NCBI GenBank assembly: GCA_018350325.1
Contig: JAEVLN010000008.1
Span: 62,001 to 126,000 of the forward strand
Reading direction: 5' to 3'
DNA length: 64,000 bases
Source of the DNA: Globodera rostochiensis
Lineage: Eukaryota; Nematoda; Chromadorea; Rhabditida; Heteroderidae
The notes under the pieces are model-generated. The model did not search any database and was not told the origin of the DNA. It saw nothing but the letters and a program-made list of their open reading frames with translations. The translations under genes and the position numbers were made by a program. This document shows, one piece after another, positions 1 through 12,700 of the stretch (the first letter of the stretch is position 1; the number at the start of each line of letters is the position of its first letter).

Positions 1-2700
1 CGATCGGATTCAAATCATTTAGTTTTTTTGAATCGGTCAATTTAATTTTCAATTCGAGAATTCAAAAGTTTCAAAAAATCCGCATGTCAATTAAATTCTT
101 TCATACAAAATAGAGTCTTCCAGACTCAGATTATTAAAATACGATCGATACTCATCAAAAATGTTCCCTCGCGCTAATTTGGTTGGCTAATCCTCATTTC
201 CCGTCTTTCCAAAGGAGACTGGTGGCTTAATGTTATTTATTTAATAATATTTTATGACTTTGCTTAGAAGAAAGAAGGCTTCTCATCAAATAAAATAGTC
301 TAATCACGGATAAACCAACTGCTTTAGCAATAATCAAATATTTCCCCAAAACTTTTAAATTCCCCCCCCCCCCACATCCAATGACGGGGAACCAGTTATT
401 CTAAAATCTGGTATTCATTTTCCGAAATCAGCAGGTGGGTTAAAAAAACCGCCAGGTGCTTTTAATAATCCAAACAAACGCCTAATCGCCACATTTATCA
501 ATTCCCCCGGGGGTTCTTGAGTCGTGACCTCAACTTTCACACTCCTGTCCCTCGGGGGACAACAACTGGCGGCTTTTTCATTGCCTCCGGGCAAAAGTTT
601 TCCCACAACATAAACAGTCCCTCCCCGGGGGGGGGGGCTTGAAGTAGCGACGACGTAACGTTCATCGGCCAAACAATGGCGGAAGCATATAAGTTCCTTC
701 GCAACGCTGGCGGCCAAAGAAAGCGGTGACTTATAAAGGGAGCCGAGGAAGTGGGGGGAGGGGGGGGGGGTAAAGCGTGCCCCGGGGAATATGCTTGAAA
801 CAACGACTACCCTCCAGGCGGCTTACCCACCTTTCGCGGCATGTGCTTGGGCGTCCAAGCCCCGAAGCTTTTTTGCCTCCCTGAGATCTCATTTCTCTTT
901 CTCTTTATCCGATTTGCCCCCGCGGGCATATAAAAAATGAGTGAGAGGAGAGGGGGGGGGGGGTATCCGCTCGAGAGTGGCCCGGTCGGTCGAAACCTTC
1001 GAGAGTCATCACTTTACTTCATTATCTCAATAATGCATTAATTAATTCAATATTACACGGCTTAAACTAGCCTTTAAGAATTGTATAAAAGAATATTTAA
1101 TCATAAACAAAACTCGGGAAACTTTATTTTTCTCGTTTGAATGTGTACTGTGCGCCTCTGCCGGCCGATGTTGGCAAACGAAATTTTGGGTGAAAAATTT
1201 GCCTCAGGCAATAAAAGTCGGCAAACTTTGCCTCGGGCCGGAAAGGCGCGGCAAAGTAAAATTTGCTGGGCCCAAAAATGGACGGCCCAAAACTAATCTC
1301 CGGTTTGGTGGTTACGTTCCATTTTCGTCAAAAATTCAGCACAAATTTGATTCCGGGAATGCTGGCGAACAAGCGAAGACGGATTTTTGCGAAAACATAA
1401 AAACATTGTGCCAATCTCCGATGGGTTAAAAGTGTTGGCATTTTTAATTCTCAAGAAAAAAAACCTTTTGTTTTTATTTACTTCGAATAGTCAATGATTT
1501 CAAAATATTGTAAATGAATTCTTTTTGGCATTTTTAAAATTTGTTGCATAATTTTATGTCCAAAATGAAGCAATTTCATTTAATGGAAAGCGCCAAATTG
1601 GCATTCACTAACAAAAATATTGCCAAATTTAGCCTTTCTTTCCATGGCTGTACACTTTTGCTGACGTCAGAGAAATTGGCGACAATGCCCCAAGGCATTC
1701 ATTCATTATGCATTTTTAAATTTCTTTGGCGAAATGCACCCAATCTCAGGTTTCCTCTGCAAATACTTTGGGCATGACGAAGGCTTCTTACGCTAAAGCA
1801 TAGAAAACTTTCTTTCATTCGTAGTCAGCCAATTAAAACAGTTTTGGCCAAAAATATTATAGGCCTTGCCTTTAGGCAAACAATTCCAAACAAATAAATG
1901 CAAATTCCTTTTTCAGAAATTTTTAATCTTTTACTTTGTGAACATTTTTTGTATGTAGAATATTTCCTCATTATTTCACAAGCCAAAGGAAGTCATCCAT
2001 AATTCATTTCCCGTCCATTTCTGTCTTTTTTTGCTAAAATTTGCTGTAAAAGGCTAAAAAGGAAAATGTAATCCGTTGTAATTTTGCTCATTAAATATGC
2101 AATTATTAATTTACATAATGCAAAATAAATCCCTATTTCTTATTAAAATATTATTGTAGAAATTTATTTATTTATTTAAACTTAAATTCCATGGCTTCTT
2201 TCCTTTTCGAATTTTTCCTATTTGGCCTTAACCGCCTGACAGCGCCGGGCCCTTCCGTTTTTCGTCAATTTTCCCTGTTTTTATGCCCCCGGGGGGGGGG
2301 GGGAGAGGATAATTGTTGTCTCGCATTTCCGTCACTGCCTCTTGCCTCACTTTTTCAGCCCCCCCCCCCCCCCCCCCCCCCCCCCATTAATCTTTCATTT
2401 CAACCCCTGAGGGCCAATTCGACGCCCTGATAGGGAATGGCGCTTGGCGCCTTCACACAAATTGGTGGGGCATTTCAGAACGAGTTGGAGGAACACGAGC
2501 ATTTAATCTCCAGGCAAAAGCCCCCAAGGGGAGGAGAGGGCTTATATAAATGGCACAGTTGCAAAAGGCGTTCCAAAACATTCATTATTTTTATTTTTAA
2601 AATATGAATAAAAAAAATAGCCAATTTTATATTTTTCATTTAATAATGAATGTATAAAATAAAATAAATAATTTTTAGATTTTAAATAAAAATTTTTCAA
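1..2700. other. Gene-free region upstream of the globin gene
   Basis: No reading frame here resembles a protein family or links to splice sites in phase. The DNA is AT-rich and interrupted by long G or C homopolymers, for example near 361-373, 625-640, 755-770, 950-963, 2287-2302 and the roughly 27-base C run around 2359-2385. The last 120 bases before the globin ATG are very AT-rich and may hold its promoter or 5' UTR, but no element is clear enough to name. Confidence 0.5.
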
Positions 2701-5700
2701 ATGGGCGCTTCTTCTTCATCTGCCGCTGGCCTAAGTGCAAAAGAACGCCGAAAAAGTACGGAAGAAGGTGGCGCGGCACTTTTGGATGCAGATAAACGGG
2801 CACGAAGGTCAGTTAAAAGTTGTGATTATATTGGAAATGTTGACGCAAATTTATTTAAATTTATTGGAGAAGCATTGCTTTTATTTGAATGCCTGACAAC
2901 GTTTTCAGGTTACTGCTCCAAAACGGGCTTCTGCGACGCAAATCAAAAACGGGCGGTGGCACTAAAGCGGCTGAAGAGGTGCCATCGGAGACGAATGCCA
3001 ACAGCTGGCAGAAGAAGGCCTATTCCATGTACGATTTGCAGCAGATGCGTGGAAAGTCAGTGGACGCGGAGGAAGAAGAAGCGGCTGGTCAACAGAGTGA
3101 CGACGCCGCAGGGGAAGAGACGAAGAAACAGCGGAACGTCACGGGCAATGCCAAAAAGCACCGATTGAGCAAAATTAGCACAAGGCACTTAAAAGGATGG
3201 GCATCATTTACTATCCAACATTTTTAGTCTCAGCAAGTCTCTGGCGGAACAAGCACCGCCTTTGAGCACCAAATCGGCGTCCGCAGACCTTCCGTCGCCG
3301 TCCCTTCCGGCGGGCGGCGGCTCGTCCCCCCAGCAGAAGGAGAGCGCCCTGCGGCGTTCGCCTGCTGCTGGTCAGCCAACGCCCGCAGCGACGACAAATG
3401 CGTCCGGCCAATCGCAGCCCGCGACGAAGACTACGCAGCGACGGCGGCCGCTGACCTGGGCCTGGATTCGTGGGCACGAGGTCAACCTTCCGGCAGGGCC
3501 AACACAGCCCCAGCCAGCGCCGCCGCCGCCGCTGGCGGTTGAGCGACGCGCAAAGAGCCGAAGGCGGTCGTTGCGTGCCGTCGAAAGGTGGGCGGGGGCT
3601 GGCCTGGCAAACCGATGCAATTATCCTAAAAAAAAAAGAAAAATAATAACAAAAAACATTTTTCATTCATTTTATAAAGATCGAGAAAATCAATAATCCT
3701 ATTAAAAATTGAAAACTCAAATTTCCGTTTCTTGAGTAACAAATTGTGGGTTACCCTTCCGGGTTCGCTTACTCTCATCAGTTCTCGGAGTGAAAGATTT
3801 TCTATTTTCACTTTGTTTCAAACAATTCTTAATCGATTTTTTCGCTTTCCCCCCCCCCCCCCCCCCGAGAATTTCTGACAATTGTCAGTGGGGGTCGGTC
3901 GGTCGGTCATCTGAAAATAGCAGAAAATGTTTTTTATGTTTGCATTCCTTCGGGGGAAAAAGGATGAAAAATGCTTTTTCGTGGCTTTTTTTATATTTAC
4001 CCCCGAGGAGTTGGTTAAACTTTTTTGTTGGCATTTTGAGAATGAAATGAATGGGAAGGAAAATTGAAATTTTTTTTTTATCGAAACGAATGTTTGCGTA
4101 AGAAGAAGCAATGGAAAAACAAATTTCTTTGCTAAAACTCAGTCTTTTTCTCAAATAAGTATATAATATTGGCCGAAGGGTTATGGGTTCATGCTAGGGC
4201 TGTTCGAGAGTTTCGGTCTCGACTCTCGAGTCTCGATAAATTTCAAGTCTCGAACAGCCCTAGTGCATGCAACCTTAATTTTCTAAGAAATTTGGAATAG
4301 CTTAATTAAAGCATTTATAATTAATAGCCGCCTCTCTGGCGATGCGCCCGGCGGCTGTCAACGGCAGAACAGTGCCAATGCCAACTCGGCCGAATGCTCG
4401 GCCAACGGCGGCCCCCCGTTGGGCCGTCGCTGCTCCCAGGCAAATGCCGGAAGCGTTGGGCAATCGAACGGCGTCGGCGGCAGCACCGGTGGACGACAAA
4501 AGAACCGGCGGTCGGACGCGGGGTTTGCTGCCAATGCCAATCTTAGCCCAATCAGTGCCAACGCTCGCGAGATTATCCAATTCTGTTTCGACAACCCTCA
4601 CAACGAAATCGGTCGAGCATTGCGGGGTTGGGTAGCAATCGAAGGCCCGAATTTTAAGAAATGACGTCCAAATGCATTTGGAATTTGAATAATTTTAGAC
4701 AACAATTTGCGCAGTCTCGAGAATTGAATTTATTTTTTCATTCCCGGAAGAATTTTGTTTGTTCCTTATAAGGCGCCCTCTCCTCAAAAATGACAATTTT
4801 TTATAAAATTCTTGGTTATTTTGGCTCGAGGAGCTTCTTATATTCGGGAATTGCATTTCGGCTTCTAAGTAATTTTCAAGAAATTGTTCAGGCAGTCGAA
4901 TTTGTTCGCGGCTGCTGGAGAAGCGGCCTGATTTTCGGCAATTTGCCTATTCAATGGGCAAGGAACGTTGGCAACAGATGACGGGAAAGCTAAAGGAATT
5001 TTTGGAGTTGGTTGTTCGAAAGGTTAGACAAAAAGGGTAAAATAAAAAATTGAAATCTGAATGCAGGATATGAATTATCATCATAGTACAAAATCACACT
5101 TTTCTGATAATTCAGGAATTTTGTTAAAAAATGTAAAGGAATTCAAAAGGCTCTTAAATAAATTCAGGTGGACAACATCGAAATGGTCGAGCGCCTGTCG
5201 CGCAAGTACGGCGAGGAGCACGTGGAGCTGAAATGTTTCGGCTTCAAGCCAGACTTTTGGGTGAGTCTGGCGGATGCGATGGTAAGCAACGGCCGGATTC
5301 CATTTAATTTCATTTTGTCTTCCATTTTCAGACCGTCGAATGCGTCATTTTGGACCAGGCCACACATCAGGTGTGCCAAAACTTTTATAAAAATAGGAAA
5401 ATTGGCATTTTTTGTGTAATTTTAATGTCATTTTTGTGGATTTTATTTAGCCTTCGGACACAATCACTGCTTGGTCTCTGCTGGTGTCCATTATGTTCAG
5501 CGCCGTCCGGGACGGTTATTATCAGGCATTGCGTGCTGCACGTATCTCGCAACGGCATCGCAATGTGCAACACCGCGAAAACTCGTTTAGTCTGGCCACA
5601 CAAACAGCCGCCGGCTCTCCGGGGGTTATTAATTTTTAATTTTTTGAAATCGAACCGGTTAAATAGCGACACGTTAAATTTATTTTGCCCATTAATAATT

Positions 5701-5932
5701 TGTTGAACATTCGCAGGTGGAAAAGAGTGCTTCGGCCAACGAATTGCAGTCGCCCAAGCGGAAGACCTCCGGCAGCAACAAGTACCAGAATCACCTGGAG
5801 CAGAAGTCGGTCATGTCAAACGACATTGGTGGCGCAACTGGAATAATTGTGGAAGAGGTGGGAAGGTGTTCGCGTTTTTTAAAAAGTTTTTTCCGACATT
5901 TTCAGATGTCAATTCCGGTTCAATTCTTCTGA
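2701..5932 (+). CDS. Neuronal-type globin with N-myristoylation motif
   Basis: Haem-binding globin, probably a membrane-tethered nerve-cell globin for oxygen or redox sensing rather than bulk transport. Model: 2701-2807, 2909-3055, 3228-3587, 4328-4611, 4892-5022, 5168-5281, 5332-5370, 5451-5624, 5717-5932; about 523 aa. The first ATG opens MGASSSS, a canonical N-myristoylation signal. About 250 residues of disordered basic/Ser/Pro/Gly sequence precede the globin fold, which starts near NAREIIQFCFDNPHNEIG. RPDFRQF supplies the CD-corner Phe, and YGEEHVELK carries the likely proximal (F8) His. KPDFWVSLADAM and SIMFSAVRDGYY are typical of nematode globins. Junctions around the globin fold are phase-consistent and well supported. 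The exon 2/3 junction (donor at 3056, acceptor at 3227 or 3233) is the weakest. A 48-nt in-frame intron inside the last exon (5858-5905) is optional. A Ser-rich tail follows the fold. Confidence 0.85.
4195..4262. mobile_element. hAT-like MITE, 68 bp, in globin intron
   Basis: Ends are terminal inverted repeats: TAGGGCTGTTCGAGA on the left and its complement on the right. They flank a core of repeated CTCGAGTCTCG-type words. The flanking octamers GTTCATGC (4187-4194) and GTGCATGC (4263-4270) match at 7 of 8 positions, fitting the 8-bp target duplication of hAT transposons. It has no coding capacity. It lies in the intron just before globin exon 4. Confidence 0.7.
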
Positions 5933-6628
5933 TGAGCGTTGAGCTCACAAAGCCGCCGTTTCTTGACATGATTTAAGTGCTCGAAGATTGTTGATCTCTT
6001 TCTTTTTCAATTTCACAAAAATGCGAATTTTTGCATCTCATTTGTCAGTAACGGAATTAAATCCATAAACATTTTTAAATTTTTACGTTCGGACTCAGAT
6101 CTTCCAAATTTAATGCTAAAATGAACAGGTTTTTTAAATTCCAATTGACCCTCAACGTACTGAGTTGGCCGCATCCGGTTGGAAAATGCCCGGGTTAATC
6201 TCATCAGCTTCAATCAAAAACAAAAATAATGTTTATTATGTTTATGTTCGTTTATACATGTAAAATTAATAATATTTGGCGCCAAAATTCAAATTGTAAT
6301 TCCATTGCCATTAGAGATATTAGGGGACTAATTAAGGACACTTTTAACCATTATGAGAACATTGGAGATCATTTGAGGCTTAAAAGAAATAATAAAACGC
6401 AATATTTGCTTTCAGTGGGCGTAGACTTTCAATGAAAAAAATAAAATTAAATTAAACCCTAACAAAGGGAAGGCCCCCAATTTTGTTTTTTTTTGATTTA
6501 AAAATTGCAACTCATCAAAAGTCTAATGCCCTTAAAATGGTTTTAATTTTAAAAGCATCACCGGAGGGGAATTTATTTTGCAAGTGTTAAGTGAGTGCCG
6601 CTTTTTTCGCTCGGATTTTCGCGCATGT
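5933..6628. other. Tail-to-tail intergenic region
   Basis: Separates the 3' ends of the globin (+) and the K+ channel (-). AT-rich, with AATAAA-like words near 6440. Short open frames at 6013-6213 and 6229-6435 show no family signature. Confidence 0.5.
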
Positions 6629-9600
6629 TCAAGTGAACCCGGAATGCTGCAAAGTGTGCACCACAAAGGGACTGGTTGGTGGCATTGTGCCAATATTGTC
6701 GTTCATGCCAAAGTCGTCACAGCTGTTGTCCGACTGCTTTCGGTCGTCTGCCCCGGACGAGGCGACCAGCGGGGAACTGTCGTTGGCGCCCGACCTGCGT
6801 GGAAATGTTTCCTTCTCCAAATTTTGGACATAAATCGTTAAAATATCAATATATTTCTACTTTTTCAAAATTAGTTAATGTTTTTACTTTAGGATTGCGT
6901 TTGGCATCAAATTAAAAATATTTCTGAATTAATTTCTTACCTAATTTTGTACGGCACCTAAGATACCTAGTCCTGTTCAACCCAAACTAACCTGATTTCA
7001 TTGCGCAGCAAAAGCGCGTGCAGCAGAGAACCCTGGAAAAATTTGAATTGTTAATTACTGTAGGTTTATTGTATAGTGCGCATTGTTACAGTGATGAGAG
7101 TTTATGTGAGTACTGTAGTTACCTCTGATTAATTGGGTATTATAGGTAGATGATTAATTCAAAAATGGAAAATATGTGTTACTGTAGTTTCCCCAAAAGT
7201 TTAAAACGGAGATCAGTTACTATAGCCTTACAGTAGATCGGTTGTTTCACATGTTATTGCAATTTTTTCTATGTACCTGGAGATTGGGTACCGGTTGATC
7301 CGTCCTTATACAAAAAATTAAATAGTAATTTCCGAGAAATTAATTTTATTAATTCGATAAAGTATAACATTTTTGCTTACAAAACGAATGAATGCCCTTG
7401 GTCAAATTGTCATACTTTGGACGTTTTACGCGATTGTGGTTGGTGCACTCCATCCAAACTGCCTCTGCTGACCACTGAACATGCGGACTTCCGACGGAAC
7501 CTAAAAAATGGCACATGTGTGTCCACTTTGAATGCCAAGCCCAAATATTTCTTTTAAAATGCCGGCACCTGTAATGCCCCCGGGGCGGCTCCAGTACGCC
7601 GTTGGGCATGTGGTTGTTGTGATGGTTGTGGTAGTGATAATGTGCAGCAGTGGGCACTGCTGCGGTCGGCAGCCGTTGCGTGGGTCTGCTGTTGGCATCT
7701 TCCGACTCGGTGATCAGCGGCAGTTTCGTCTCCCGGGGGCACTCCTCGTCTGTGAACACCTCCTCGGGCGGCAACCAGGGTTCCACTGTATGCGGTTCAG
7801 TGACGTCAAAAAGGTCGTAATTGACCTGCCAAAGAAATGCATTCATTTTGCAATATTAAGCAAAAAAAAAATATTTTAAATTGTCAAATTTTTCGTTTAT
7901 AGACGCCCCAAGGACCTCAAACTGATTGGTGTCTGAATTAAGCGTGATCATTGGCACAAAGCGTCGTCCCCAGAGAATATCCTCCGGCAAAAAGCTTGTT
8001 CGCGCCTGAAATGCCATTCCGGTGGCCTCCACAATGCCTTCCACCGTCATGATCAGCTCGAATCGGCACGAGTTCAGCTTGTCCTCCGTGATCTCCCACA
8101 GCGGCGAGTCCGGGTCGATGATGTGCCGGATCACGACGGGCCTAAATTTTTTTACATTAATTGGAAAAACATTTTTTGTTTTGTTTTGCCCACCACAATA
8201 ACAACACTCGATCCATGCCCGTATCGTAGCCGACATTCATGTCTTGGACGCCGATCAGTTCACATTCACCCCGCTAAATATAACAATAAAATATTTTTGT
8301 CTCAAATTAAAAATATTTAATTTACCTTATTGATTTTTGTGGTGGCCATGTACAGCCGAACATGGGATTCGGCAATGTACAGCCGATGCTGAATATCTGC
8401 CAGCCGGATCCTTTGGTATGTAAAACATTTTGAACAAAAATAACAACAAAATTCTTGGAATAAAAAACTATGTTTTATGGAAAATCATTTATAATATAAA
8501 AATAAATTCAAAACATAAAGTTTTACATCAGTGCCGGACGCGGGTCCTCGTCGTCCACCGGGCCGAGCACCGCCTGCACGCTGAACCGCATCTCCTGCTT
8601 GCGCTTCTTGGGCCGCAGAATTTTGGCAGTTACAATGCCGGCCTATTGATTGGCCAAATAATTGATTATCGATTGAGACTTGTCTTCAAGCGGAAGAAGT
8701 ACCAGAACGGTTTGGAGCAGTACACCAACAATACATTGGAGAGACAAGACGACATATGCCAATGGACAGCCTTCGGTCATGTAACGAGTTCCATAGCCTA
8801 TCGTATGCTGAGTTTCCAGGCTGAAAAAGAAATTTTACGATTTTAATTTTAAAATTTAAATGCCCACCTAAACAAAAAGGCACTGGTAAATGAATGAACG
8901 TTGGCAATACATTGGCGATTTTCGGACAAATCCTAAAAACTTATTCATCATTTAACACAAAAGCCTTTTTCGGTCACCTGAATTTCAACCGAATAGTGAA
9001 CAATCAAATAATAGAAGAAGCCAAATGTGAGCCAAGAAGACAAAAAACTGCAAGCGAACAGGCCGAAGATGCGGCGCCAGGAATGCTCGATGATCAAATG
9101 GAACCAATTACGCATACTGTAGCAAATGAACAATTACGGTAATGATGGGTTAATGAGCAAAAGATAAAACTCACCAAATTGTGTATGAGTTGCGCAAATT
9201 GTTGGGCCTTATGAGGCATTCGCCATTTTTGGCCACCAGTCGAGGCCATTTTGGTACCAATTTGGTACTGGCCGAGCTGTCCTTGTGCTTTTTGGAGGGC
9301 CGTCGGTTGGGGCGGGAGGCGGGCACCGGTAACCGTACCAAGCCTTTCTGAACAACGGTTACGGTATGTTTTGGCACTCCAGAAATGACATTTTAAGATA
9401 CATTAAGAGTAAGTCATTTTGGCATAGAGTTAAAATATTGTAGTAGTCAAAATTATATAGTCTTTAAGCCATGCGTTCTGCTCCCCTGTTTTCGAGTTGT
9501 TCATGTTCATCTACTGACCTCCATGTCGTTCTGTGCACAGTTCAGCACCATTGCATCCGGTTTCTGCTGCTGATGATGGTTTTGGTGATTGTTGTTTATG

Positions 9601-9704
9601 CAATTTGCGGGTGCCGCTGTCGTTGTCGACGTCGTCGTCGTCGTTGCCCGCGGGGAGGACGCCAACAGCACTTCCGCCTCACTTCCTGCGCAATTTTCCC
9701 TCAT
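6629..9704 (-). CDS. Inward-rectifier potassium channel (Kir/IRK family)
   Basis: K+-selective inward rectifier that stabilises resting potential in excitable or secretory cells. Exons in transcript order: 9704-9519, 9347-9175, 9116-8978, 8932-8868, 8820-8703, 8642-8527, 8410-8326, 8273-8194, 8141-7916, 7825-7569, 6794-6629; 536 aa, all phases close. The N-terminus is Thr- and His/Gln-rich. Next come the slide helix and TM1 (SSWLTFGFFYYLIVHYS), the pore helix with selectivity filter TIGYG, TM2 (LAYVVLSLQCIVGVLL), the basic RPKKRKQEMRF stretch where PIP2 binds in this family, and the cytoplasmic beta-domain with LNVG/DTG-like MNVGYDTG and EATGMAFQARTSFLP. The C-tail carries a His/Asn-rich run. 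The start is the first in-frame ATG with an AAA context. The last exon is the least certain because its acceptor is weak and the preceding intron is 774 nt. Confidence 0.9.
7055..7245. repeat. Cluster of TACTGTAG words in K+ channel intron
   Basis: The octamer TACTGTAG or one-base variants occur at least five times in about 190 bases in the last intron of the K+ channel gene. The same word recurs singly in other introns of the window. Confidence 0.5.
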
Positions 9705-12700
9705 TTTGTGCAGCAACAGCAGCAACTCTTCTGCAGCGGATGCGGCGGCCGCAAGCGGACGACGGCCCAACAGTTTCGAAGTTGGCGATTACGATAGGTG
9801 GGAGGAGAGGCAGGCTACTGTACGGACGATACCGTATTTGCACACAAACACCGGAGGGGATGGAAATGGCAAGGAATATTGTACAAAAAGTTTGAGCTAA
9901 AAATAGAAGAGAAAAAAACAAAAATTGAATTTATTGGACTGGCAATTTAAATTATAATTAAATTTAAGTTCAAAATTTTTCAGTTATTTTATATAATTTA
10001 TGTAATTTATAAATAAATAAATTAGCGCACAACAATTTTCTTGCGCATTTTACTACGCTCACAATTATTGCCCCAAAATGAGGCAGTAAATTCTTAAATA
10101 TTTGTCAATGGCTGCTCAATTTCATTCGATCATCGCGCGAGAAAAGACACGAAGGAGCAAAAGTTGGGGGGGGGGGAGTTTTGTCCAAAAAACGAAACAA
10201 TTTTAAAGAAGCAAAAAATGGAAGGTCAAAAGTCATATTAAAGGTATTCACCAATTTACAAATTACCTAACAGCATTTCCCATTCATCGAATCGTCGGCA
10301 ATTTTTTGAAACAAAAAAGTCTGGGGGGGGGACGAGTCGGGCGGCTCTTTCTAATTTATTCAAGTCGAGAGTCTCGACTCGAGACTTTCTTCTCCATCCA
10401 TACCACTATGTTAAAAAAACACGCCTTTAATGAAAGTCTTGGCTCACAAAGTTGTGACATGTCGAAAGAGACTTACAAATTAGAAAAAAATTTTGACAAA
10501 ATTTGTTATCGATTTTTCAATGAATTCAAAAAGCGAAGTAATAATGTAAAAAAGTGGGCAAGCAAGCATTTAACAGCTGAATTGTGCGTCGGTTGTTAAG
10601 CTCATTAAGTGAATTGTAAATGCCTAAAGGGGAAAAAAAGGTGAAGAAGCCTTTGAATTGCGCGTGGGTGGCATTAAATAAATCCAACAAAAAAAATTCA
10701 TTAGCATTTATTGAAAGTTGCTTTTTCGAGAAAAAATAATTCAGCAAAAAATTCAACGGACGACCAATGGAATTGAGAAAATGCAAATACATTTGAGGCA
10801 CTTATTTATTATATTGTGTGCCACATTTCTAATGACCAAATATATCAGAATTATACTGCTTGAACTTCTTGCTTTACACGAGCCAAACATTTCGTTCTGC
10901 GCAAATTTTAAGGGCTTTTTGTTGGGGTGGGCAAACGTATAAAAGGATTCGTTCTGCGCTACGTTTGCACCATTCTTCGGCGCTGAGAAGATGTTTTGTC
11001 CGCCCTGCAAAGAATACGGAAGGGGAACGAAAAGCCCCTTTTGCCCGAGGCGGCGCCGCTCAATTCGCAACGGCACGGCTTTTTGTGCGTCAGGACAAAC
11101 CGCAGGCCATTGGCGGCATAAACATCGCCGCCCGCGGGGACGGATAATCCGGACTCAATCGGCGACTGAATGCGGTCGGCATCATTTGCGCAAAAATTAG
11201 CGCGACTATTCATCTTCAAATGGGGTTGGCCGGAGAAAAAAAATAATTTAAACAAAGATTTAAAACTCGTCATAAAACAGTGAAGTCTGAAATATTTGTC
11301 TGGATTAGGACGGACTGGCTTATTTTGAATTGGAAATTAATAATAACAAAGGCAAATATTAAAAAGAAAACAAATTTAATTTCCATCACTTTTAATTTTT
11401 ATGTAAACACGAAATACACTTCAATAATAATGCACTGAGAAACATATAAAAAGATCATTTAAATAATTATTTTTGATGAATTATTTTTATATAATTAGCC
11501 GGGACAATTGTACAGGACAATTAAACATTTAAACGTCAGACCAATTGTCTAAAAAACAAGGCGACAAATTGTCCGAGTTTTGTGTGCCCATTTGTCCAGA
11601 TAGGTAATTGAACCCCAAAAGTCCAACAGAAGACGAGAGTCAACAAAATGTGTTGTGGTGGTAAAAAGAAAAAAATTCCCGAATAAAAGGCATTTTATAA
11701 GAGAAAATGTGGGAGAGGGGGGGGGGCGGTTATCATTCATTGTTTGTCGGGGGCTATGTTCGTCCGTTTTGTCGAGTGTTTGGTCTCGGACCCTTCAGGC
11801 TTTGTACCTTGACAACGACGACGCGAAAGATCCCCCGGGGGGGGGGGGGAGGGGAAGGTGAGAAAATGGCAATGGCACGGGGAGGGGAGGATTTGTGCCA
11901 TGGGGCAAGGAATTTGTGCTCTGTGAGGAGAATTTGCTCTTCCAGCGGAATTCCTTCCAATTTCTCATACGCATTTGGCCAAGTGTTCAAAAATTGAACA
12001 AAAACATTTTATGCTTGTGCAAAACATTGCTCGCGGAGAAAGTTGATCTGATTGAAATCGCTGGGATGAATATAATGTTTTTAATTTTGATTTTCAATTT
12101 GTTTATTAAAGAAAAGCAAAAAAGCCTCTCGTGAGAAGCATTTAGTTCGCGTTCCAAACATATTTAATGCAAATTCAAAATAAAAAAGGGCATTGAATTT
12201 GAAAAATAATTAATATTTTAGGGCTCATTAAAAAGGTAATTATTGTCAGAGTGCATTTGTTGTCCCACAATTGGATTCAAATAAATTTGTAGTCCTGCTT
12301 TTGAACCATTTGCTTTTTGATTGGTGTTAGGTAATGCAAAAACTAATTCATCCAAATTTTGCACTAATTTTATTTTTAAAGAATTGCCATTTTATTGGCC
12401 TTTTTTTATGAAACATTTTTTGCGTTGTTTAAAAGCAATCAATTTGCATAAATTTATTGAAAAATAAATAAGCATTTCGCTCTTAGGCTTGCTGGGATGG
12501 CGGGGGGGGGGGGGGTGCTCAGTGTTTTTCATGCGCACCAATTTGAATAAGTACATTCGACGAAAGACCCCCGAGGGGAAATGTTTTTGGTCCCAAAAAG
12601 AATTTTGTGTTGCCCGGCGTTCATCGGCACAAAATGAGTTTATTTTCCGCTAAGGCTCAGTCACAACACAAATTGCTCCTTGAAAAGTGCGGAATGAGTT

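Noticed and set aside
6591..6833. Open frame on the + strand over the last K+ channel exon
   Set aside because: The opposite-strand frame gives a polar tail that joins the channel gene in phase, which is the simpler explanation.
10959..11273. GC-richer open frame on the - strand
   Set aside because: Reads like possible coding DNA for about 80 codons, but no family motif, no phase-matched exon neighbours and competing frames on the other strand.
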